Shown piece after piece: positions 46,479 to 57,251 of a stretch of DNA of 64,000 bases; within the stretch, counting starts at the first letter, position 1, and each line of letters begins with the position of its first letter. This stretch comes from Phycomyces nitens (lineage: Eukaryota > Mucoromycota > Mucoromycetes > Mucorales > Phycomycetaceae). The DNA lies in contig JAHRBC010000006.1 in NCBI GenBank assembly GCA_022702545.1, positions 310,001-374,000 on the forward strand, written 5' to 3'. The notes under the pieces were generated by a model that saw nothing but the letters and a program-made list of their open reading frames with translations, ran no database searches and was not told the DNA's origin. Position numbers and translations under genes: made by a program.

Positions 46479-46843
46479 GTTCGGTTGGTATATCAGACAT
46501 AATGCGCACATAAGGAGATCAAATACATGGTTGATGGCTTTGGAGATTCAATAAATGTTATTAAATGTCTATAGAGCTTCATTTTTATACAGATTTTGAG
46601 CACACTTTATTGTTGCTACATTTTCTTCCTCTAAATGTCTTTTGTAATATTCGTGGAAGTCTATAGACATTTAATAACATTTATTGGGTCTCCAAAGCCA
46701 ACAAACATGTACTTGATCTCCTTATGTGCGCATTATGTCTGATATACCAACCGAACCATCTCAATTCATCAGTTGAATAACTCGTGTCAATAATTTTGGT
46801 TCTTTGATAAAGTATCCTGACAGGGTTGATTTGAGAGCTGCTT
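46392..46843. repeat. Near-perfect inverted repeat B (183-bp arms, ~85-bp loop)
   Basis: Left arm 46392-46574 (starting AAGCAGCTCTCAAATC, ending ATGTCTATAG) and right arm 46660-46843 are almost exact reverse complements, with only a few differences (for example around 46538/46699). A transcript would form a very stable hairpin. Confidence 0.9.
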
Positions 46844-46919
46844 AAAGTATTTAACCAGTAAAAAAAAAGGCAAATATTGGACTTTTAATAAACGAACTTT
46901 GAAGGGTGGAGCCACTGTA

Positions 46920-48628
46920 TAGAAATAACAAGATTGGTTCCTAGAAAGCACTGCGCCACATTCTAAAAATGGGCAAGTTAAAACACTTTATATATTTATA
47001 CATATTGTAATTCCTACTATCTTTAGACCTTCCTTTCTTGTACATGCACTCGCCACAATTAGAAGTTTCTGGTATTATTAGCCACACCTTAATCCTGGTC
47101 AGAGAGCATATATGTACCAAATAGAGCTTTGACAGTTTGGCAAAGAAAAAATATTGCATTAATGCTGTTATTTTGGATTACTTGATCGGGTTCTTCTCTG
47201 CCGCCCTCAAACACTGGGAAATTAGAGATCTATTTATGCAAATTCACAAATCCAACTATAAACTATTATAAACCTCTTTATGATTTGGACACATGAATAA
47301 TTGATCATTTATCCAAAAAAAAAATGCTAAATCCAAACCAAAAAGCGATATTTTTCTTGGCATTGCTTTAAGAAAAAAGAAAATCGGAAAGTATTGGGCC
47401 AGTCTAGCTTGGCAATAAACCAATTATAATCGAATTGCGTACATATGAATGGTTCAGTCATGGACAATCTTGGTCACAATGCTGCCAACCTTCTTTGCAA
47501 TTATAAACTATCTATATATATATATAAAATGGCGGGAAGGTTATCTTTCTGTCATGCTTAGCAAAGTATTGCATATTACGATGCAGGCCCTCAGGACACT
47601 CTTGCCATTAATTATCTAGACCCTTTATTATAGTCGTCAAGAACCAATAATATACTTCTTTGAGTCCATATTATAAATATTAATTACTTTTTGAAATTTG
47701 ACGGAATACTCTGACCAATCTTGATGGGTCCTTGTATTCTTGACTGTACTCCGCCGGCTATCGAGATTTAAGAATTTCTTGGTTGTGTGTCGCCCTCTTC
47801 GGACGGCTTCTTAAGAAAGGTAGTATTTAATATCGCGTCTTTTATGTTACATGTCTCTCTATACCAAGAGTAGAATCTCGTCTTTCTGGGTCGCGGACAG
47901 ACTAGCCATAAATAGACTTTGATACTGAAAGCAATAATCTCTATTCAGGTACAGTCGCTTTTACTTCCAATTGGACTGATTTTATAATGCCAGTATTTTG
48001 AATCGTAAAAACAAAAATGATGATATTTGCCAAATGGTTTGATACACTCATATCAGTAACAGATGCCAAGGTCTAGTTTGCTATAAATACCAATACAGCT
48101 TACTAAAATGTGTACTGATCTGGTATCTGTGATTGGTTGATTTTTACGAATTACTATTGGATGGAAAATTGTTTTCCTATTTTCTTTTTGATAGTCAATG
48201 TCTACTACCTAAAAGCGTAAAGTGTCGATGTGCTTATTGTCAACCGTCCTTTAATTCGTCTTTCCATTTGCAGAATAAACATAAAGGCAGTCTGTTACCT
48301 AGTGTATCATCATGACAGCAAGGTTAAATGTAGAAAGAACCACGAAATTATAGAAGAATATGGTTGCCCTCCATGCTTTTCCAAAGTCAATTCGCTAGTC
48401 ATGCAGGTAGGTAGATCAGGACAAATTCCCAGAAATGCACAGGATTATTATTTTGTTCTGACAAGAAACCAAGCTTAGTAATCAGATCAAATATCATATC
48501 TGTGGTTTGATTTAGAGGATATGCTGTCTATACAATCAAATGAATAGATGGCTGCTAGGTTGACTTGTAAGAAATCGTATGGCTCTCGGGATTCAACAGA
48601 AAATACCTTTTTAAAAAGTTTTTTTTTC

Positions 48629-48660
<32 letters not shown>

Positions 48661-50304
48661 ATAAGATATTCTGATAATAAATGTAGAAATAAAACTTACA
48701 TGTGGTGCTCCCAACTGACAATATATTTTTACAAGATAATTAAAGTGCCAAACAACCTCGGCTGGGTATGTATGGAATTCACTACAAGTTTAACATGCCA
48801 TTTAATTCGCTTTTATACGTGAATTGGTTTATCCACTCTAGAATTTTTTTTTGCAGACAAATGGTTTATAAATATATAAATATAATAATAAAATATATAA
48901 AGCGTTTGTAATATTTTGTGACGTTAGTTGATCCTGGACTGCTGTGCCTAAAATGGAACCATGATACATTACTATTGTTTGGATAAGCACTGATGTGGCG
49001 ACTATTTACATGGAACTGTTGCAATTAAGAGATGAAATGGACTCGATAACAAACAGACTGTTGCGATTATACGTAATAATGACAAGACTATTGGCTCGTA
49101 GTGTCTCCAATGGCTCAAATAGCTTGAATAGCTGACAATTCTTTTCTTTTTTTCCAAGCCTAAATAATAATTGTTTGTGCCATTGCGTTTTGTGTGTGTT
49201 TTCTTGCTTTTATTTTTGCGAATGTGACACACAGTTTCGCTAATTGTTCCATTTTCAAACTAAAAATAAGATCTTTTAAACTAACAAGTTTGAATCTGAT
49301 TCACTATATATTTTTTATAAAAAGGTGTAATGGTTGCTCCACATGCTGTGATTTCCTTTTTAGTTTAAAATAAGACACCTCCCCACCCTCCCTCTCTCAA
49401 GACCAGTGTAACGCCCAAAGGGTAAATGTCTTTTTTTTTTATCGGTTATTTGGGTCTCTAGTCTGGCAAAATAGTGACATGACAAATCTCAGAGGTTGTC
49501 TAGTAGGCCATGGCTGTCTAGCAAAGAATCGCAGTGGAATTGCAGACCCAAGGAATTTACTATACCAATATTCTGAATGAGATTAATAAATGTAATTATC
49601 CAAAAAAACTTTTTGTTATTATTGGCGGCGATAATGACAATAGAATTCACAATAATAATGATAATAATAATATTTATCTCTATCCCACCCTTTATTGTCT
49701 CGATAACCCTCTATATCCAACCGACTCGTTCTTTGGTCTATTTTATAAACCCTAATAATAAGCGGACTCAAAGCTTTCCTACACACAAGCCGGTCTTGGT
49801 TATCTCGATTCTCAAGCCAATAGTGCAAACACTTGAGTGCAACATTGCACATGAACAATTCGCAATGGGCCGTAGCAGGCTTGGCTGAGACTAATGTGTC
49901 AACAGAGACATGGAAGCGGAATAATTTTTAAAATAATAAATAATTATAAATATTTGCCCTTTTGAACGTCGAGTAAAGGAGACCCAAGGTCGTACGTCCC
50001 ATATATACTCGTGCGTCCATTCAAAAATAACCCCTAAATAAGCGAGATCTTTTTTTTTTTTTTTCAATCAGTTAAAATAAAACCACTCGCAACTCCAACC
50101 CGCTTCCTCCTTTGTTTGATAGAAATACTCTCCAGAGCCTCACACTCTCACACCTCCAAGTATTCGCCCAATACCGCTTATTCTCTGTACATACTTCACA
50201 GTACTCCTGCCATTGCTCCATGCGGGCCATATCGACCAACCCCTCCTAATACACCACATACCATACGAACCGACCAACTATATTAATCTCGATTCGTTTT
50301 CCAT
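46920..50304. other. Gene-poor region, no gene seen
   Basis: About 3.4 kb. TA microsatellites at 47514-47526, 48629-48660 and 48873-48900. Open frames such as 48133-48315, 48230-48478 and 49534-49888 show no recognisable domain, no splice-linked partner and AT-driven composition. The last ~300 bp before 50305 are C/T- and AC-rich and are probably the 5' UTR/promoter of the RasGEF gene, with a T14 run at 50050-50064. Confidence 0.5.
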
Positions 50305-53300
50305 ATGACCTTGTCAGAACCCTTGCCGCTTCCCAACCCAATGAAGCCAGCCACAACCTCATTCTCTCCACCATCACTTCCATCATCACCAAACGAAACC
50401 ACATCACCATCACCACTCACCTCACACTTTGTACAGGCACTCCATGACTTTTTACCCTCATCAGGACCAGCTGATCAATCAGTCTCATGTCTCTTTTTTC
50501 GCAAGGGATCTATTATCGAAGTCTTTAATAGAGACAGCTCAGGCTGGTGGGACGGTTTATTGAACGACGTCCGGGGTTGGTTTCCTAGCAACTATGTAGG
50601 ACGGATCGGCGACGTCGTTCGTGAACCAGCCGATTTTGAAGACGAACGCTCTCAAGGCGAACTTGACGCCTGGAGGGAAACGATCAAGACAGACCAGGAC
50701 CCTAATCCAGACACTGTCAGACATACCTTTGATTCACAAGGTACCGAAACTGACCAGGGCTCACAGGCATGTAACATTTATAAGATATATATTTCATTGT
50801 AAAAGTCATAATAATCTCTGGGATTAAATCAGATTAAATTGGCTAGATATTGAATTGAATACAATATAATCGAGATCCTAACCTTCTCTTCCTTGCTAGC
50901 CTCTCCCAACACGCAAACGATCCCAATCCTCCCTCACGCTACCGATGCAAGACAGAGTAGAGCTGGCCCGGGCACTCTTGAGTGAAGATCGGCGGCGCTC
51001 AGGCACAGTCAGCAGTACAGTCAGCAGCAGCACAGTCCAAGAAGATGGCCTGGCAGCATTGGACGCCTCGCAGTGGGAAGCATTAATGGAAGACGTCTCA
51101 ATGCGGATGTCTGAATTGGTCGATGCCTGCAATGCACCTGCTGGAATCCAGGTAGCCGTATTCCAGGTGGTGTCATCAATCAGGGCAGTCCTGACAGCCG
51201 CAAATACAGTCAACAAGGACTCCCCTCTCCTGCGCATGTCGCCTGAACTGGCCAGGCAGCGCAAAATTGTTCTTAATGCCTTGAGCCGCCTGGTGCTCAA
51301 GGGCAAGGAGCTGCAGGCGGCTCCCCCAAAAGCAGTCGATGGAGAGATGCCTAGTCTGGCCAATCAACTGCTAATCGAGATGGATATGTTTGAAGAGGTC
51401 TTCCGTTCGCTGTCCGGGCACCAGATTCCAGCCACACCCCTGTCCCCCCGCACATCCCTTACATCGCTTTCCTCAACATCTACCCTGTCCCTTCGCCAAC
51501 AACTCAACAGCTCACGGCTCTCTAGTGCATCCCTCATCGCCAAGGCTGTACCTTTACCCGACGCTAGCCATATACACGAGAATATTCTAGAGCATCGTGT
51601 AGAAATCACGACCCTTATTGCTAGTCTGTTTCTAACAATTGAACGTTATTTGGCAACCCGCCAACGTGCCACGGAGATGCTGGAGATGACACGCAAAGCA
51701 GTAGAGGCTGTCCGGACATTTCTGGCAATTGTGGAACATATCTGCTCAAATGTGGGTGAGCTAGACTACAAACACTCTAGTGCTCCAGAAGATCCCCATT
51801 TGGTTGCCTTGGTGATTGCCAAAGAGGCTGTTTACAGTGCAATCACTCATCTTGTCACCGCCGTCCGTGCCCTCACTGGCCCACACGAGGATGATGAACC
51901 TCTGGAGCGTCTACGAAGCAATTGTGACAACGTGGTCCGTACAACCAACACTTGTGCTGCATGTGTTCGCACGTGCTTACACATTGACTCGGTTGAGCTG
52001 GTATCTCAAGAGGAACAGGAAGCAATGCGCGATCAGCTTGAGAATATCACGGATACTCGAAGGCACCAGACCCTAAGTGTCCTGGGCCGCAAGGTCACCA
52101 GTCTAAATGTATTACAACAACAGTATGACGAAGAAAATAGGCAAGAGGTAGAGGTTGACGAACTCGATGGCGATTCGGAATCGAATCAGACTGGTGGATT
52201 CGAAACTATTGAATTAGAGACGATTGAGCTGGATTCCGAAGATGAGATTGACAATCACAATGAAGATCAGGAAAACATCCCAAAAGGAGATTCAGACACA
52301 ACAGAACCAGCCACCAGTACCGAATCCCTGGTACGGACCTCTACGTTGACCAGACGGTCGACCACCAAATCAAAGCTAGGAAGATCAGACACAATCAGAC
52401 GTGCCTCTGCTGCATCTCGCCAGTCAGGTACTGTCCATGAAAACTCTCTTCCGGCAGGTGGATTTAGTAGCCTCTTGCGACAAACTGCACTTTCCTCGGT
52501 CGATTCCTTACATCAGATATCAATGGTAGCCGAGCAGATTGGCCAGAATACTGAAGAGCAGATCACAGTCCATCCATTGCTTGTCAGTAAGCCAGAAGGA
52601 GAAAAGCGCAAAAGTAGTCTGGCTAGAGCAGCGTCTGTCAGTGTCCTGCGCCCACAACCCTCGGTATCAACAACTGCAACCATTCCTATTCCTCCTATTC
52701 CTCAATCACATCCTCCAGATTTCAAGCTCTCTAGCTCAAAATCAACCCCAATGTCAGATCCATCTTTCAAGGGTAGACGCCCACGCGGCATGAGTGTATC
52801 CAACCTACGAATGTCTATAAAGCACCGTAATGAGGATGCCTCTAGTGTCAGCACAGTTTCTAATCTTACTCCAGACTCCTCTTCTGGGGTCAGACGTACG
52901 TCTTCTTGGATGTCGTTTTCCAGCAACCGAACTCGCGAAAGTTGTACAGATGTAGATACCGAGGGATCAATAAAGGTTTGTCAAGCCCACCATAGACGCC
53001 TGGACTAATCAGATTTTTTTTGCAGAAAGAGGATGAGCCCTGGTTTATCAAGCAACGCGTGTTTAGTGAGGATGAATGGATGGTCAATATCGAAGGACAG
53101 GTTACAGGTGCCAATTTAGAGACTCTGGTCGAAAACCTGACCCTACACAAGAAAGCACCAGGTTAGATATTTTTTAAGAAAAGGCTGACAGAATCCAGAA
53201 TTATTAACCAGTCTTTTATAGACGTCTTGTTTCTTCGAGCATTCTTTTACAACTTTCGCCTGTTCACTGATCCTGTCGAACTGGTCCAGTTGTTCATCAA

Positions 53301-54681
53301 GCGTTTCCACCTAAGCCCTCCTTCAGATCCACCTCTTGACGAAAACGAACTCAAGCTTTGGTCGACCAGTGTGCGTTTGCCTGTTCAATTGAGAGTGTGC
53401 AATGTGATCAAGATCTGGTTGGAATCATACTTTTCGCATGATTTTGACAAGTATATTAAAAACATCGTGTCCGAATTTATCGACAAAGACATCAAAATCG
53501 CACACCCAAGTTCGGCAAAGCGTCTTCGTGAGCTCGCTAACCGTACAGTAAGTCTATAAAAGGTATTTGAAGATACTGACATACTTTCTAGTTTGCCTCG
53601 ACAGTCTTACCGGCCGATAGTCGCAAGTATTCATATACCAGCGAATCCAGGGCAGCCTTGCAGAAATCAGCGTCTGGCTCCCACATTTCGCTTTCATCTG
53701 GATCGTCTCTGTTTTCTGGTCTTACTCTGTTTGATGACCATTCGGAAGTTCCTTCTTTTAATTCCCAATTGCCACCCTCTGTCATCACTCGATCGCTTCG
53801 GAATGTACTGCGCAAGACCCCTAGCGAGAATCTGATGCAGAGCGTCCATGTCAATGACTTTGACCCCCTTGAACTGGCTAGACAGCTTACCCTCCTAGAG
53901 AATTCTCTGTTCTGTCAGATCCGGCCCAATGAGATGATTGGACAAGAGTTCAAAAAGAAGGGTGGTGTCAGTACGGCAGCCAACGTAAAGGCCATGATTC
54001 AAAAGAGTACACAGGTCACGAGCTGGATTTCAGACTCTATCTTGCGTGAAGCAGATCCAAAGAAACGGTCAAATGTGATCAAGTTCTGGATCAAGGTTGG
54101 AGATGTAAGTAAGATTTGATTGCTGTATTTATACTAATGATAAATCTCGATAGTTTTGTCTCCAGTTGAGCAATTATAATACATTAATGGCCATTAGATC
54201 GGCCTTGGCATCTACCAGCATTTCTCGCCTAAAGAAGACATGGGAATGCGTGTCTGGAAAATATAAGGCCATGTATGAGCAGATTTATCGCGCTACAGAT
54301 TCCCAAAGAAACTTTGCAGAATACCGCCAGCGACTGACTGCATCGATTGCACCCTGTCTGCCATTTTTGGGTGTCTACTTGACTGACATGACATTTATTG
54401 ATGATGGCAATTCCAATCATCGGACGTCTCCCAATGGAACACAATTGATCAACTTTGATAAATATATCAAGACCACCCGAGTATTGAGTGCAATTGACCA
54501 GTTCCAGATTCCCTATCGTCTTGCACTGGTCAATGAGATCCAGCGATACCTCAAACACTGTCTGGAGAGCGTACAGGTAGACGACCAGGCATACTATTCA
54601 AGAAGTCTCCAGATCGAACCACGAGAAGAGGAGATGGATATTCGCAGCGTCATAAGTGTCTTGGCTGGCACTGATCGCTAA
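50305..54681 (+). CDS. SH3-domain Ras guanine nucleotide exchange factor (Cdc25/Ste6 type)
   Basis: Activates Ras-family GTPases at the membrane by catalysing GDP release. Six exons: 50305-50766, 50900-52975, 53026-53161, 53222-53547, 53592-54104 and 54154-54681; 1346 aa. N-terminal SH3 domain at ~43-101 (FVQALHDFLPSS, WWDGLLNDVRGWFPSNYVG), a helical middle, then a Ser/Thr-rich disordered linker (~500-830). The RasGEF N-terminal (REM) module lies at ~850-985 (NLETLVENLTLHKKAPD, FLRAFFYNFRLFTDPVELV). The catalytic RasGEF/CDC25 domain lies at ~1090-1330 (DFDPLELARQLTLLENSLFC, SNYNTLMAIRSALASTSISR, LPFLGVYLTDMTFIDDGN, FDKYIKTTRVLSAIDQFQIP). Intron 1 (133 nt) needs a GC donor (CAG|GCATGT) for phase; the other introns are GT-AG and 44-60 nt. 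Start is the first ATG, with an open proline-rich leader. Confidence 0.94.
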
Positions 54682-55374
54682 CCATATAATTATACATACA
54701 CAAAACAGTAATATTTTCGCTCTCTCTCTTTTTCTTCTTCTTCTTCTTTCTTTTTGGATTTCAACCTCTTTAAAACTAATGTACATTTTATTCTCCCATT
54801 ACCTCCCTCTCTCTCTTTCCTTTTTTTTTCATTCATTTTTTTTCATTCAAAAAAAAATAGATGTAATCTATTATACATTTACCTAGATATAAAGTCTTGA
54901 TCGCTGTTCTTGAACAATAGATTATTTGGCTTTGAATTAAACTCATAAATGGCTTCCAAACTATAAAAATAAATAGGTGATGTTTTGTATCACTATTGAA
55001 ATGAAAAAATTCTGGCAACAAAAGGCTCTTCACATGTCAGATCAGAAATAAGAAACGATTCTCTGGAATAAAACTGATACTAGGTCATTTCTACTTAATC
55101 AGGGCCAAAAACAGCTTACCAAGAGGCACTTGTTGTCACACAGCTTATAAAGTGGAATGTTTGAATATGAAACCAAATGATGCCACAAACCAGTCACGCA
55201 AATCTAGAGACAGAGAATTGTTTATATTCTTTAACGCTTGCTTTCAATTATAAAATATATTTTATATTTTATATATATATATCTTAATATAAATATTAAT
55301 TATATTATATTATATCACATCATATAAACTTTTCACTCTCTCTCTCTTTCTTTCTTTCTCCACTCTACTATCAT
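54682..55374. other. Intergenic, no gene seen
   Basis: 693 bp between two co-directional genes. It starts with CT-rich 3' UTR-like DNA; a TATATTAT-rich tract (55255-55325) and a (CT)n/TTTC run sit just upstream of the next ATG. Confidence 0.5.
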
Positions 55375-56706
55375 ATGGCTGGTGCAAATAACTTTTTTAC
55401 CCAAAACCCTGGTGGTAACTTGGGTTCATCGTGGGGACAAGTACACCAATCCAATCATAGCACCACAACCAACGCAGACCATAGGCCACCACAAAGGCAG
55501 CAACCACCTCCTCAGGCCCCTCCTCAGGCCCCTCCTCAGGCTCCCCCTCAGGCAAACGGCTGGGGAAGTATTCCACCCGCTGACAGCGAAGACGAAGACG
55601 AAGACTTTACCGACGACGATGAGGAAGAGGATGACGGTTATGCACCTCTCAACATTGGGTCTTGGGGAACACAGGCTCCAGACACCAAAAATGCAGCACC
55701 ACAGCTGACCGTGACAATGGGAGACTGGAATTCATTGATGGATCCCAATGTTAAGATTAAGGCCAGTGGTATCGGCTCAGGAAATCTGCACAGAAAGGGT
55801 GCCAACTTTAAACCAGTCGATGAGCAAATGATTCTCAATCAGCGTCTTGGCAAAGGCAGCCCAATGCCCAAGACTGGCTCAACACGTGGAGGCAAGAAAA
55901 AGAGAGGTGGATTCAGTGGAGGCTTCACACCAGCTCCCAAAGCCGCCTCAAAGTACAAGCCATACCAACCCCTTCCAACTGTACAGGTTCCATCTACAAC
56001 GCGTCGCCCACCTCCCGGTGCTCAGAACTCTGCTTGGGGATCTGGCACACTGGCAGACACTCCATTCTGGGAAAAGGCTGCATCTCCCTCTGCTACTGCC
56101 ACATCTGCACCCATGAGACCTAGCTACAGCCAAGACTCTTCGGCATCAAAGTACGCAACTCCAAGTGCACCTTCTACTTCGACTTTTGCCCCACCAACCG
56201 GATCTGCTGCCTCTAAATATGCACCTACCTTCCAGCAAGGTTCTGCAGCATCAAAATACGCTCCAAAGCCTGCCTTTTTCGAGCCTGTCCGTACTCAAGC
56301 ACCCGCTTTCAACCCTCCCGCTCAAGCACGTGTTCCAGCACCTACTTCGACCTACAACCCATCATTCAGCCAAGGTGCTGCTGCTTCAAAGTATGCTCCC
56401 AAACCTGCTGCTCCCGTTGCTCCCGTTGCTCCCGTTGCTCCTGTTCCTGTTGTACCTGTTGCACCTGCTCCAGTCGAGCACATTCAAGAACCAGAAGAAG
56501 AGGCCATCCTCTTCTCTTTCAAAATTGAGCTCGCTCCTGGTGTCTACGCAACCCTTCCAGTCTACGCAACCGAAGATTATATTACACTTGTCAACTCGTT
56601 TGAGAAGCGACATCATCTTCAGATCAACGATGATGCCAAACAAGCTTTTGCTAGTAAGATTGAAGAGTTGGTTGAAGATCAATTGAGAATTCGGGCTGGA
56701 CAGTAG
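55375..56706 (+). CDS. Uncharacterised low-complexity protein with ASKYAP repeats
   Basis: Single-exon 443-aa protein that I cannot assign. The N-terminal ~60 residues are Gln/Pro-rich with a 12-bp tandem repeat coding PPQA, then a strongly acidic block (DSEDEDEDFTDDDEEEDD). A conserved-looking middle follows (TVTMGDWNSLMDPNVKIKAS, MILNQRLGKGSPMPKTG) with a basic GGKKKRGGFSGGF patch. There are at least four spaced copies of an (S/A)ASKYAP motif, a PVAPVA run, and a C-terminal ~65 residues with alternating beta-like and helical composition (FKIELAPGVYATLPVYATED, DAKQAFASKIEELVEDQLRI). The C-terminal part looks folded; the rest is likely disordered. The upstream CT-rich run and TATA tract suggest a strong promoter. 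No transmembrane or signal segment. Confidence 0.75.
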   Translation: MAGANNFFTQNPGGNLGSSWGQVHQSNHSTTTNADHRPPQRQQPPPQAPPQAPPQAPPQANGWGSIPPADSEDEDEDFTDDDEEEDDGYAPLNIGSWGTQAPDTKNAAPQLTVTMGDWNSLMDPNVKIKASGIGSGNLHRKGANFKPVDEQMILNQRLGKGSPMPKTGSTRGGKKKRGGFSGGFTPAPKAASKYKPYQPLPTVQVPSTTRRPPPGAQNSAWGSGTLADTPFWEKAASPSATATSAPMRPSYSQDSSASKYATPSAPSTSTFAPPTGSAASKYAPTFQQGSAASKYAPKPAFFEPVRTQAPAFNPPAQARVPAPTSTYNPSFSQGAAASKYAPKPAAPVAPVAPVAPVPVVPVAPAPVEHIQEPEEEAILFSFKIELAPGVYATLPVYATEDYITLVNSFEKRHHLQINDDAKQAFASKIEELVEDQLRIRAGQ

Positions 56707-57251
56707 ACTTTTTTTTATATACTCATATTTACATTCCCACTTGCATAAAAATAAAAAGCACAACTTAAAGTAAATATACAAGACATACTCAATACTCTTT
56801 CGGATCAACATCAACAAACAAGTACTTTTTTTAATACAAGGATCCAAAATATTAAAGACTTTTCAACAATCAACTTTCTTCATCCTTTAGAAATCTGGTC
56901 AATCTACAAACAGTCCCAACCACTGTGACCTCTCTCTCTCTCTATAACACTTTCTTTATTAGTGCTCCAGTTCAATTCTTATCTTCCGACCCATCCATCA
57001 ATCGCCGCGTTGAAAAATGTGACAGTTTGATTGTTTAGTCCAGTTTAACGACGCGTCAGGACGCGTTCTTATACATATTATTTTTTGAGTTTCTTTTTCT
57101 TATTTTTTTTCAAGGCACAGGGTATATAAGCTCAACTTGAATACGCGTTCCTCTTCTTCTTCTTATTTGTGGTCAACTTTCTTCAGCAAGAGTAAACAAA
57201 CCCCCTTTCCCTTTGTATACACACAAACATATCGGACTTTCTGCAGATAAT
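56707..57251 (+). promoter_or_regulatory. Ribonucleotide reductase promoter region with three MluI boxes
   Basis: 545 bp intergenic. ACGCGT occurs at 57051-57056, 57061-57066 and 57143-57148, i.e. 104-201 bp before the start codon, and a TATA-like GGTATATAAG lies at 57121-57130. ACGCGT (MCB) is the MBF-bound G1/S element in fungi. The first half of the region is the 3' flank of the preceding gene. Confidence 0.7.

Larger units (their letters stand above)
45754..46919. mobile_element. TIR-bounded non-autonomous element carrying a gene fragment
   Basis: Imperfect terminal inverted repeats of ~30 bp: left 45754-45784 with CCACCCTCAAAGTTCGTTTC, right 46886-46917 whose complement reads CAGTGGCTCCACCCTTCAAA and continues GTTCGTTTATTA. 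A TA follows the right end (46918-46919) and a TA occurs at the left end, though the exact left boundary is unclear. The interior holds a coding-like fragment (46200-46478) and a 183-bp inverted repeat. There is no transposase, so any movement would need one in trans. The mobile-element label is an inference from geometry. Confidence 0.55.

Noticed and set aside
48133..48478. Cys/His-containing frames resembling a zinc finger
   Set aside because: The Cys and His spacing does not fit a known finger, overlapping frames are both short, and there is no start or splice context.
49534..49888. Two overlapping plus-strand frames upstream of the RasGEF gene
   Set aside because: Repeats of AAT/ATA drive the open frames; no domain.
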